Assembly (NCBI GenBank): GCA_025526995.1
Contig: JAHLKG010000001.1
Location: 1,054,001-1,118,000 of the forward strand
Length of the DNA stretch: 64,000 nt
Direction: 5' to 3'
Source of the DNA: Powellomyces hirtus
Taxonomy: Eukaryota; Chytridiomycota; Chytridiomycetes; Spizellomycetales; Powellomycetaceae
The translations under genes and the position numbers were made by a program. Under the pieces are notes generated by a model, which saw only the letters and a list, made by a program, of their open reading frames with translations, searched no databases and had not been told where the DNA came from. Below are positions 33,277-43,675 of this stretch, piece by piece. Position 1 is the first letter of the stretch; every line of letters starts with the position of its first letter.

Positions 33277-33654
33277 TTAGTCTTTGACACTTCCATCTCT
33301 CGGCCGATACTTGATCCCGCTCTGGTACAGCATGCTCTGCACCTCGTCCGGCAATTGTCCCGAAACCCTCATGGCATACATCCCTCTTGCAAATTTGTCT
33401 GTCCTCTGCCATCTCGCGACCCACGATTTCTCCGGCTGCGTCTGGGCAATGATTCCTTCAAACACACCCGACGTGCACGTCGCAACCCGTTTCTGCGAGT
33501 CGCGCATGTGAAGCAACTCTTCGCAATTCTCGCATCCTTCGGCCCGGAACTGGACTTGGGATTTGATCAGTCCGCAGAGCAGACAGGCCCGCAGACGTCG
33601 GCGGTCGCGGTCGCTGGGGACAACGGAGACAGAGGATGGGTCGGCGGCCGACAT
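33277..33654 (-). CDS. SPT4: Transcription elongation factor Spt4
   Basis: A single exon encodes 125 residues. The Zn ribbon is RACLLCGLIKSQVQF with CENCEELL, and the conserved strand VATCTSGVFEGIIAQTQPEK is followed by SWVARWQRTDKFARGMYA. Spt4 pairs with the NGN domain of Spt5 to form DSIF, which holds RNA polymerase II on DNA. The frame extends upstream, but the ATG at 33654 puts the start a normal distance before the ribbon. The C-terminus ends about 270 bases from the TBL1-like stop, tail to tail. Confidence 0.95.
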   Translation of the reverse strand: MSAADPSSVSVVPSDRDRRRLRACLLCGLIKSQVQFRAEGCENCEELLHMRDSQKRVATCTSGVFEGIIAQTQPEKSWVARWQRTDKFARGMYAMRVSGQLPDEVQSMLYQSGIKYRPRDGSVKD

Positions 33655-34041
33655 GGTGTTGTGGCGATGTGCTTTGTCGGTTCCGGGCGTGAATGAAAAT
33701 GCGTCGTTTGATCGGAAATGTAGGTCATGCAAGTATCCAGGAGAGAAGACCGTCGGAAGTGGAGGGCTCACTGGGATATATGAGAGTTCCGCTCAACAGA
33801 TATCCATTGAGTCCCTGGTGATGCGAGGAAAAAGTATGTCGAAAGGCAAAATGAGGTGTTGATCATGTGATCTTAACGCGAAACTGAGGCCTAGCGCGTC
33901 AGCATCCTCCCACCAAACCCAGCACTGTCAATTCTTAATGGCCGCGGGTGCACTACGATCTCACAACCGGCCTTTGTGGGCACCAAAAGGTTATGTATTG
34001 CAAAAATGTACGGCTGTGTAAGAGCTTTACCCGATTTTCCC
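33655..34041. other. Intergenic: SPT4 promoter and KIF9 3' end
   Basis: This 387-base interval carries no supported gene. A minus-strand frame that crosses the KIF9 stop is a shadow of the final KIF9 exon. Confidence 0.4.
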
Positions 34042-37000
34042 TCACACATGCCGTCGTCCTTTTTGTACCTTTTGCGTTTTCCGGACCGAGTTTTTGCGGG
34101 CGTTGTAGAATGGCAGGGAATCTGGGTCTTCTTGTGACATGCGTGCCATTTGAAGACGATCAAACTTTTCCCCAATATCCATCATGTCCTGAATGGTTGG
34201 CGAACGATTTAGCTTGTTGAAAAGGCTCTTGTTTCTGGCATGGCTATGGGGTCTCTATCACTCACCTCCACCTGCCCGTCGGATCCATCTTCCGGTATCT
34301 GCCCGCCATACTGCGCCTCGTACCACTGTTCAAACTCGGTCATCAGTTTCTGTCGGCACTGGTCGACCAGTCGAGAGCAGTACTCGATGTCGGCGCGGAC
34401 GGAGCGCAGCGAATCGAACTGGGTGCGGTATTCCTCTTTCAACCGTTTTAAAGAGTTGAGGAACACGTATTCTTCCTCGTCGATGATGATTTCGTCCCCG
34501 GATTGGACCTCGGCTGTGGTTTAGAAGATGTGGAATTTGTTGATTAGTGTAATGTACGCAGTGCGAGTGTGTGTGGGGTTCCGGACAACGTACCTCCGAT
34601 TCCCCGACCGGCTCGCTTCCGATCGATGCTCTCCTTTAGTGCATCGATTCGCTTCTTGAGCTCGTTCACGGATTCCGCCGACTCTTTTGCAATCCGCCTC
34701 TTGTCTTTCAGAATTGCTGGATGGCCACAAAAAAAGGTTCCAGTCAGCCTTATTATGGCGGGGGGCAGGTTTCCGTCTCAAGTGAAGGTGAAACGGTTCA
34801 TCTCTTTACTTTTGTTTTCAGCTAGTATCCGAGACATGTCGGCTCCCCGCCCTCTCTTGAATGCCTCAAACTCCTCCGCCCTGCTCGGCGGTGGTGCCAA
34901 CGACTTGTTGTGAGCGGCAGCCGCTGCGCCCCCTTGCCCCGGAAGTGGAAGCAGACCGGACAAGTCAGCGGGAGCGAGCATCTCCATGTGGCGGTAAGTT
35001 GATGTTGCGCCGTCCGGCATTGTCTGCGTACATTCATCAGTGTTCACGGTAGAGTGCCCTGCGAATACAGCTTTGGGACACATACCTCTGATCGCGCATC
35101 ATCATCCTCAGCATCCTGGCGCACTGTGTACGGGGATGTTTGCAGGCTGACTCGGCTTTTGCGATGTTTGTCTTTTGCCCGCACACCTCCGATTCCTCCA
35201 GCAAGTCCTCCGGCTCCACGGCCCACAATCGGTGCCTATCAACGCCAGAATAAGTCCATCTCCTCTCTCTCAGTGACAGGTTCATGGTGTAAAGGAGCAA
35301 TTTGTATCCATACCAGACCGACTCCAAAACCGTTCCCTTCAAGATCTCCAACGCCGTCTTCTCTATCGTCCGATGTTCGCTGGCCCTATTTGCCGTTACG
35401 GAGGGTTACCGCCGGCTGAGGAAACTTCTCCAGACAATGATCACACGAATGCGAACCTGTTGCGCTGTATCATGCGGCTCCTCCTTGGCAGAGGTTCCAG
35501 CAATCGAATTCTTGTGTATCCGCTGCCAGTCCTCGTTTTCTTGTTCCAAGGTTTTGTAGAGAACTCGCATCTGGTGGAAGATCTCTTTGACTTGTCTCAA
35601 GCTGACAATCTAACAACAGCGTTTCTAATCATGAGCCTACGCTCTGTTTGTAAGTGAGAAGCACACAGCAGCAGATCAGGCCTCCTACCTCTAGCTCTTC
35701 ATCCTCATTCTCCAAAAACTTCTTGACCTGTTTCTGCAACTCCAGTCTCTGCGGCTCCGTAAACGGCTCATGCTGGACATGGCTGCGGTTGCTAAGCGTA
35801 TCATGCATCGACAGTTCCTGCTTCAACTCGCGAATCTCGCGCTCGTATTTCTTGATCAGCGCTACTGGGTCGTATTGCACATTGAGCTCGGGGGTGTTGG
35901 TCACGCACATCATGCGGGTGGCAAACCGGAGGGTGGAGATGGTTTCTTCAATGTATTCGCGTTCACCTGAGAACAAGGTCCGCAAGGGTTAGATTGTCTT
36001 TCTGGATGCGATCTCTAAAAGCGGGAAGGCTCGTCACCCACACCGTATGTTTGCTATCATCAATGTATTGCAGTTTCCGCCAAGGGCATCCCGCAGAACG
36101 TTGGTGAGCTTTGATTGTCGGTACGGGATGTGTCCTCTGATAGGACGTACTGTGAGTAACATAGTCTCGACATCAACGTATGTAAGATTCCCACCTTTTT
36201 TTGTCGGCAAGTGCTATAATCACTTGCTCCAAAAACGTCAAAGACTTGTTGATGTCTAGAAACAACAGTGGCTTAATTGATATGTGTGTGTATGCAATAA
36301 ACACATGTCGAAATGTTCGTACACATAGCCTCCCTCAATGACACCCCTGTGGTCTGAGTCTTCGAAAGACGTTCTGAACCAGCCAGATCGACCAAATTGA
36401 GTTTGCTGTAAAGCACTTTCTCTGAGGACTCGACGCGGGATCGTGATTCCAGCCATATGGTGAAGATGCAGTGCGAACTGGCAGCATAAAAAAAAAGGTG
36501 AGCTACAAAACAAAATTCGGAGTGGTTCGGTTTGTTTGTTTTACCGTGACGAGTTCCGGTTCAGCTGATGCTCTGCAATGGATCGCGTTGTCTCGCCCTC
36601 GAAGAGGTAGCTCAGGGCCTCCTCCTCCGTGTTTGCCACGCGAACCGTGAGTCCTTTGATCTGCGCCGTGCCTGTCAAGACAAAGCCATTCCCACCACAC
36701 CAGATATAATCACTAAGCTGTCTCCATAGTAGTGACATTCTCAATTCCCGCATACCGTTCTGATCTTCAACCACATTCAGCCCGCCATCTCCTTTCACAA
36801 CCTCGGGGATGGTGCCCAGCAGATCCACCATTTGCTCATTGTAGATCTCAATGTAGCTGATGCGTGCGGTGTACGAGAGCTGCGGGCGGTCGTTGATCTC
36901 CCGGAACACCTGTGATATCGATCGTGGTATCAATCCGCGGTGTTTGTAGTTTTCTGAAGCTCCAGTCCTTTTTGGGCATCATCCCCGTCGTCAGCATCCT

Positions 37001-37588
37001 CTGGTATTTTCGATTTGTGATAGCTGTGGTACTTATGTACTCTTACATTGTGAATGTTTTTCCAGCGCCTGCAATATACTTGATTAGGGCACATTTATCG
37101 TCAACCTTTCATAGAAGCCTAAGACACACCTGTCTGTCCGTATGCCATAATTGTGCCTGTTGCGTAAAAACCACCAACGTCAGTCTACGCATTGTTTCCC
37201 TCACATCCTCCACATTCCCCACAGAGACGTCACAGCCTCGTACCATTGTACCCGTCCAGCAGGCCCTTCATGACCGAGTTAACGCATTCGTCATAGACAG
37301 CCTCCTGGGATGCATTGTGCAACAAATTGTCGAATCGAAAGTCCCAGTCTTCTTGTTGATTGTTGATGAACCCGCCTTCGATGCTTTTCGGGATGTGAAT
37401 ATGAACAGCCTATGATACGGGTCATAAGGAAATCAGGGTTGTTAGATTGTTTTTCAGTATGACGTCGGTGTTTCCATGTATTCCCATGTTCGTACCTTGC
37501 GATCTGGAGTGAATTTGACCATGTGGTCGGCAAGTTCGGCCGTAGGACGGGTCCGAACGACGACCCTCACATGTTTGGATTTCGACAT
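34042..37588 (-). CDS. KIF9: Kinesin-9 (KIF9), motile-cilium kinesin
   Basis: Seventeen exons give 788 residues, against 790 in human KIF9: 37496-37588, 37244-37409, 37130-37156, 37047-37068, 36756-36967, 36545-36671, 36323-36477, 36195-36255, 36042-36136, 35689-35966, 35457-35609, 35314-35385, 35086-35235, 34810-35023, 34594-34716, 34266-34513, 34042-34212. The motor has [12 protein letters not shown] (P-loop), [16 protein letters not shown] (switch I) and [11 protein letters not shown] (switch II), plus KIF9-type [15 protein letters not shown] and [19 protein letters not shown]. The tail keeps [16 protein letters not shown] and LPFYNAR, diagnostic of KIF9. KIF9 orthologs sit on the central pair of motile flagella. 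Two exons are only 22 and 27 bases long. An 84-base intron (36672-36755) has no stop if retained. Confidence 0.93.
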
Positions 37589-38113
37589 TTTTGTGTTTTA
37601 TGTCTATACTAAACTGACGGGTATCTGTATGATCGTCCGAAATTGACAGGATGAGGTTCCCCGCCATTGGATTACCCAACCACTTTTGACAGGTGACGCG
37701 TTGCCGACACGTCAGGTCAGACATGCGCCGTGCAACAAACCGAAAAGGCGCGTGGCATGAAGAGGTCAGCAAGTGAATGAGACAGCATCATGAACGAAGA
37801 ACACCGGCATTTTTATGCTTTGAGATAGAAGAAAAGTTATATGAAAAATCTATGTTGTAAACTCTAGGTACAAAGGGGGAAAATCTAGGTGCTTGGGCAG
37901 CCGGGTCAACAATGACAAAGGCCGACCCATTGAGTTGATCGGCTATAAAAGGGGAAGAATGTATGAACAATAGGAGGAAAAAAACTATGAAATCTAAGAT
38001 GTAAAAGTTTAGAGTAATCTATATACGGTCTACGGAGCGAGTCGCAAAGAAGAAAGGCGCGCCCTTCCGTCTATGTTCCAAAGGTTGGGTCGTAGTATAT
38101 ATGTACGAGGCGC
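37589..38113. other. Intergenic: KIF9 promoter and 3' end of the neighbour
   Basis: These 525 bases lie upstream of KIF9. A GTTGCC half-site occurs near 37700 and GTGCAAC near 37731, about 30 bases apart. This is not a proper X-box, so I make no regulatory call. Confidence 0.35.
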
Positions 38114-39721
38114 TTAGTCGGCATAGGCAACTCGAACACCGTCAATGACGGTGTAGCCAATGTTGGTGGGGTAGATGCCACGTTTGGCGTGGTGGTTGGT
38201 CTCTTCGGGAGCAGCATCACGGCGCACGAGTGTGTCAGCGGTGGGCTGACTGGCATGAGTAATGACGGCAGGGGAGACTTCTTCGGCAGCAGCGAGGAAC
38301 TCGAGGGGAGACATTTCACGCCTGCGCTTGCCGCAGACCTGCTCAATCTTGGTGGCAGAGTTGGCGTTGGCGGCCATGGAGATCTGGGTGCGGGCAATGT
38401 TCTTTCCTTTGCCCATGCGATCCGCAATGTTGACGGCCCAGTAATAGTGTCCTCGGACCTTCTTGCCAAAGGTGAACCAGACCCAGCCGTTGACGGCAAA
38501 GTTGATCTCAGCAGAGCCCCTAGAGTTGCAGACAGTGTTTGTCACTCGGTAACCGCAGCCCTTGGGAGGGATTGTCTTGTGGACGGTTTGAGAAACCTGG
38601 CCCATGACAGTGCTGGTCTTGGTGGAGCCCCTCGAGTTGGTGACATCGAGGGTTGCGGTAACAGCGTGGGTGCTCTCAGGACCTCCAACGACTGGAACTG
38701 CGGCCTTGAATGTATAGGTGTACCCAACACCGACCTTGACGTCGGTCTGAACCGAGGTAGAGACCGAGAAGAGTCCTTGGGTGATGGTTTGAATGTCAAT
38801 CGAGTCGCCGTTGGTGGTGCCATCGTTCCCGCATCCGCCAGTGCAGGACTGCGTGACTGGGGAGCACTGAGGCTTTTCCCAGTAGGTCTTGACCAATTCG
38901 CCAGTGGTGCAAGTTTCGGCGCCGAGGTTGGGAATTCCGGGCTCGTTCCAGTTGACGTACATCCTGTCCCAGTTGCCGTAGGTTTTCTTGACATAGTTCA
39001 GAAGGTTCTGGTATCCAGGTACGTTTTCGATGTCTGATTGGGTCGCCTTGTTGCACATCTGCTGGTGAGTAGGCTGGCGTTGCGGCAGGGGCTTGGGCTT
39101 GGGAGCAGCTTTCTTGGGTGCAGCGGGCTTGCGTTTGGGAGCAGCTTTCTTGGGTGCAGCAGGCTTGCGTTTGGGAGCAGCTTTCTTGGGTGCAGCAGGC
39201 TTGCGTTTGGGAGCAGCTTTCTTGGGCGCAGCAGGCTTGCGTTTGGGAGCGGCCTTCTTCTTGGCGACAGCGCTCTTTGTGACTGGCTTGCGGGCAGGTT
39301 TGCGTTTGGGAGCGGCTTTCTTGCCAACCGCTTTTTTCGGAGAAGCCTTGCGTTTAGGGGCGGCCTTCTTCTTGGTAACAGCGTTCTTTCCGGGTGCCTT
39401 GCGGGCAGGCTTGCGCTTGGGCGCGCCCTTCTTGGTCACCGCTTTCTTGTTAGCGGGCTTGCGCTTAGGGGCAGGCTGCTTCTTTTTGGCGACACCCTTC
39501 TTGGCGGCTGGCTTACGCTTCGGATCGGCCCTGCGAGCAAGAGGACTGTCCGGAAGTGGTGCGGAAGCCGAGGCGCTGGCCAGCAATACCGAGGTCGAAT
39601 TGAACGATTCCGCAAAGGCGAGGCTATTGCCAGAGTCGGGGGCGGGCGGCTGCTCTGCTCCAATGAAGGGCATTGCAGCCAGGAGCATGACCATCGGGGT
39701 CACGAGGCTGGTGAAGCGCAT
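38114..39721 (-). CDS. Secreted Lys/Pro/Ala-repeat protein with a beta-rich C-terminal domain
   Basis: A single exon from the ATG at 39721 encodes 535 residues. Residues 1-22 form a signal peptide (LVTPMVMLLAAMPFIGAEQ). A dibasic Leu-Ala-Arg-Arg site near residue 60 could be a Kex2 cleavage point. Then come about 150 residues of histone-H1-like KKAAPKRKPA text, including four perfect-length 12-residue units. The C-terminal domain (about 225-470) is rich in Thr/Ser/Val strands with paired cysteines (CTTGEL, CSPVTQSCTGGCG, CGYRVTNTVCNSRG). Further dibasic sites flank its end (CGKRRR and VRR). The strand pattern recalls aerolysin/spherulin-type beta proteins, but that is a loose impression. I would not assign pore formation. 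It may bind anionic surfaces or nucleic acid outside the cell. Confidence 0.75.
   Translation of the reverse strand: MRFTSLVTPMVMLLAAMPFIGAEQPPAPDSGNSLAFAESFNSTSVLLASASASAPLPDSPLARRADPKRKPAAKKGVAKKKQPAPKRKPANKKAVTKKGAPKRKPARKAPGKNAVTKKKAAPKRKASPKKAVGKKAAPKRKPARKPVTKSAVAKKKAAPKRKPAAPKKAAPKRKPAAPKKAAPKRKPAAPKKAAPKRKPAAPKKAAPKPKPLPQRQPTHQQMCNKATQSDIENVPGYQNLLNYVKKTYGNWDRMYVNWNEPGIPNLGAETCTTGELVKTYWEKPQCSPVTQSCTGGCGNDGTTNGDSIDIQTITQGLFSVSTSVQTDVKVGVGYTYTFKAAVPVVGGPESTHAVTATLDVTNSRGSTKTSTVMGQVSQTVHKTIPPKGCGYRVTNTVCNSRGSAEINFAVNGWVWFTFGKKVRGHYYWAVNIADRMGKGKNIARTQISMAANANSATKIEQVCGKRRREMSPLEFLAAAEEVSPAVITHASQPTADTLVRRDAAPEETNHHAKRGIYPTNIGYTVIDGVRVAYAD
39099..39242 (-). repeat. Four tandem 36-base units in the Lys/Pro/Ala protein
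   Basis: A 36-base unit encoding AAPKRKPAAPKK (register arbitrary) occurs four times in a row, nearly identical. Confidence 0.9.
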
Positions 39722-41250
39722 CTTGTCGAATCTGTGCCGTGTGGTTGAGAACTCAGAAGAGGAGATGCTGGATTGGTTGGATGACTGTTTGGTGAGGTTG
39801 GAGGAGGGACGCAATGGGGATGGCCTTTTATATTTCTGAAAGGATTTGTTTGACGCAGACCTCGGATTGATGTCTGAAGCCAACTTTCGCAGAAATGTAA
39901 GTAGGTCCCACAGGTCTCGACAAGAGCCCGGCAGCACCGAGCAGTCACGACTAACGACGCTGAATTTTTGTTGGCCATGGCGCTGACCAGAGCCCAAGGG
40001 CTAAAAGTTCAGAGCCCTTTCTTCTTTTTTTTCTTCAGAGTCACTGACCGGAGTCCGACGTCAGGACCGGTTCCGCCCAATGCCCTCTTCATTCGGACGT
40101 GTTTACAAGAGGTTACCGTCCATCGGAGCAGCTCTTAGCTTGGGATAGACGCTATGCCAGATTTACGGGGCACTTGCGAGTGCCCATAAAGGTGCCCTTG
40201 AATCCCGACTGACAAGAGGCCGCTGATCTGATCCGTGGTTAGAAAACGAAAAGGTATGCTGAAAACCATGGTCTAAGCTAAAGGCTGCATGGATGCAGGG
40301 AACCGGGTAAGATCTTACCAGTGACCGACGCGGTTCCCGTAATACCCGCGCAGACGGCAGTCAACGGCCAGATCCTGGGGCTGGATTCTTGACTGCGATC
40401 CTCCGCTTTCTCAATTGCGTACCTTTCATTTCCCTTAGAGCGTCAAAGGCATAGACGAGGGTTTCCACTTCTATAACGCCATCATGGAAGGAAAGAACGG
40501 TGACCCATGGGGTCAGGGCACTCACAAAGCTCCAGGACGCGGCGACCCGAAGTTTTCTACACTCGGTGCTTGTGCCTGGTACATTGAGCATCGGTGCGCG
40601 GAAGGTGCTACAAGTTGTAGTTGGGATTCTCAACATCTACCTGACAACGGCGGCAGCAGGTGAACAAGTTTGCACTTTGCCTGCGGAATCTCGGTTCGTG
40701 TGGATGCGGGACGCGTCTGTGGCGCAGTTGAGCGCGGCTGGTTGGTCAGATGTGCGTTTGATGGCGGGTGGATGTCTTGCCCTCAAGTGCCCAACTGCAA
40801 AATCCTTCAACTTCCGCAAGTATGCGACAAAGATGTCGAACGGATTCATAGACCTGCATGAGGGCGTTGCATTCTCACCGCCGATCTCACGTCGATCGAG
40901 AAATCGCGATTGCCCATTGTCACTGTTCCCAATATTACTGATTTGCGAAGCACAGCTGTTGAAAAAACGATGTGGTAATCGAATCAATTCTCCAATGTCG
41001 TATTGCGGTACTTTGTGAGGAGACCCCGCACGACAAACAGTAGAAACTGTCTGCGAAACGAGGCTGTCATTCATCTACCGCCAGATTCGCTATCGATCAT
41101 CATCATGACTGTAACGCGTCAAATTTGCCATGTGATACGCGACGGCCAACCAGTAAATTATGTTAGTGCTACTGTTACATGTGTGGACATGGAGATCGCA
41201 CTGGACGGAATTCAAATTCCTAAACATCGATTATTTAAACATACTTCAGA
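39722..41250. other. Long intergenic region between divergent genes, one weak ORF pair
   Basis: About 1.5 kb. A plus-strand frame of 172 codons (40500-41018) overlaps minus-strand frames (40361-40636 and 40637-41074). One minus-strand piece, SALTPWVTVLSF...VETLVYAFDALREMKG, reads like protein. Neither strand gives a complete convincing model, so I call no gene here. Confidence 0.35.
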
Positions 41251-43138
41251 ATGGACGACTTACTAGGGGCCTTTGAGAGCAGCCTTAGCTTGGATCCCGC
41301 CCGCCAGGATCTTTCAGCCCTTCTTGCGGACGCGGCGGCTGTCTTGGAGCGTGCTGAAGATGCCTCGTCAAACAGTGGCGCAGAACTACCCTCACGAGCA
41401 GTGGAGTCAGTGGCCGACTGGGTTCACAACATTCCCAGCAGGAACTTGAAGGCAGATGACCATCTCACATACGCGACGGCCTGCTGGCATGCGACACGGC
41501 TAAAGTGCAGAGCACACAAACCATTGGACAACATTGAGAAGCTGTTGGAAGCTTTGCAGGAACTGGACCGCGACATTGGATTGAGCGTCTGGATAACAGA
41601 TCACCCAGAGCGCTGCGGAGATGATGACCACGATATTATGCATGCAACGATGCCACGAGGTGTGCCACTGGACGCGGCAAAGGCGCGAGGCATTGCAGCG
41701 GTTGCTCGGCTATCCTTGACAATCGGCCGCGCCATGTCGGAAGGTGGCAATCTGCGTCACGGTCTGCACTTCCATGTTACGTCCATATACATCTACAACG
41801 CGCTGCGGTCGAATGCCTCCGTCAAGGCAGGGCTCTTCATTACCGAGCGAGAGTTTCGCGAACTGTATCTGTACGGGATCAACCAGGCGCTGATGCTGAA
41901 AAACGTTTCGGATTTAACGGTCGAGCTTGCAACCAAATTGGTGTCAATACACGAGGTTGCAATTGCGGAAGCCGTTACATCAACTCAAGTTCACCATCCG
42001 AGTACTGCAGCAATGCCGATCGTTGAACCTGACGCGCACTTTGCTGCTCAGGAAGCACTGGGAAGAGCGCTCCTGGCGGCCGGGGATATCAAACCTGCTT
42101 ACCAAGCGTTCTTTCGAGCGCTAGAGCTGATGGATGTAGAATGGCCGTTTGCAGAATCAGCAAGAAAACTTCAGCCGTCCCCAAATCAGATCCTGGGAAT
42201 TCTTGTCAGCCTCACAACATGTGGGATGACTATCATGCGTCCTGCGAGCGAATGCCTCATCCATGCTAGAGCTGCGGTGCAGATAACAAGGCAACTGCAA
42301 AAGCAAAAGCCAGCTGGTACTACCAAATGCGATCTAGCCACTGTTAAGCTGCTGCATGCGGTTGCCGTGCTCACATACCGCTACGCCTTGGATGTGGCTG
42401 GTGGACCAGAAACCGCCAGTAGCCCACCAGTTGCGATCGCTGTTCCTGGAATGGAGAGAAAAGGCACATTGCCCGCAGTTCGGGAGCTGGTGGAGGAGGC
42501 TTGCGCTTGCCTGAAGGAAGCACTAGACGGAGCGCCTGCCTCTGATGAGAAGTATGGTAAACGGGCGATAGCATTACAGGTATGACTCTAAAGTTGAAGT
42601 GGTCCGGACACTTCTCAGGAAAGTCTAACCACGCTCTTTTCCTCACTCACAGCTTGCTATCGTTCACCTCGAGCTTCGAGAGGAGAGTGCTGCGCACTTG
42701 GTTCTTCTGAATAACACACTAGACAGGCCTCTGATAATAGATCTCGACAACCGGCGGCGCAACGTAGAGTCTTCTTCTGAAACGTCGTCGCTGGTTGCGC
42801 CATTCGTCAACACGGTCTATTCATCGGCGGTACTGAAGCGTCTACTGTCAATTGCCCCGGGCCCGCAATCAGCGGATGTATCACAAGCAAGTACAAAACG
42901 GCCACGGGTGCTCCTCTCTCGTAAATCACGCGCCAATCTCCGCGTGCAGTGCACATACTGCTGTATGACATCGGTCAGCGAACCGCTACGGTGTGAGATA
43001 TGCGCAGTCAACAACATTTTTATATGGTATTGCGGGGAAGAGTGTTTCCATGCGCATGCCATGGTGCACGAGAAGGAATGCGTTGGCACGCGCGGAACGT
43101 GGGCGGAAGTGAATCCGTTTTTTGGCGGCAGGTTCTAG
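41251..43138 (+). CDS. MYND-type zinc-finger protein with a helical N-terminal region
   Basis: Two exons (41251-42579, 42653-43138) give 604 residues. The first 540 residues are strongly helical with alternating Ala/Leu pairs and no obvious catalytic motif; they could form TPR-like repeats (for example AQEALGRALLAAGDIKPAYQAFFRALELM). The C-terminal MYND-like finger has CTYC, CEIC, YCGEEC and a closing His-x3-Cys. MYND fingers bind proline-rich peptides. Helical repeats plus a C-terminal MYND, with no SET domain, occur in several fungal proteins of unknown role. The start ATG is the first in the frame. Confidence 0.75.
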
Positions 43139-43675
43139 ACAGACCCGGCATGCTATAGATATTTCTGGTGTATACTTTGGAGGCGACATCTTTTATTCTG
43201 TATATGTAGATAGAAATTGGTTGGAACTATATGATACCCTGTACACATCCATCACAGATCATAAACCTCGTGTGCCCGTAGGCGATCCTTGTTTCTACAT
43301 AAGGATCGTGGCGGATCAATCGTGGCGGAGCATTCGGAAGTTCGAGAAGAAGGTGGACGAGACACCAAACACATGCACGCGTCACACATTGTGTACACAG
43401 CCACACAAGGTCCTGCTCGGTTCACAACTTCACACCTTCCTGTTCTCGCGCGCTTTTCGCCACGCCCACGCATGGCTATGCCAAGCCGTTATGCTGAGTT
43501 GCTTTTAAAGTTGAGAACTTCCTGTGGGATTTCCCAAAACTTCCGTAGAACTACAGTACATATGTAGAAGGAAGAGTCCTCTTTGCTTTCTTGTCTTTAG
43601 TTGTACGTTGATAGAACCTCGTTCGCTACATCTTGCACACTTCCAGACCAACTTGAGGCACCCGACCCACCCACC
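43139..43675. other. Intergenic
   Basis: These 537 bases hold the 3' end of the MYND gene and the promoter of the protease gene. No gene is supported. Confidence 0.4.

Noticed and set aside
37690..37740. RFX X-box for the KIF9 promoter
   Set aside because: GTTGCC and GCAAC half-sites are 30 bases apart, far beyond X-box spacing.
39038..39839. Plus-strand Gly/Leu/Phe-rich frames
   Set aside because: Antisense shadow of the Lys/Pro/Ala repeats.
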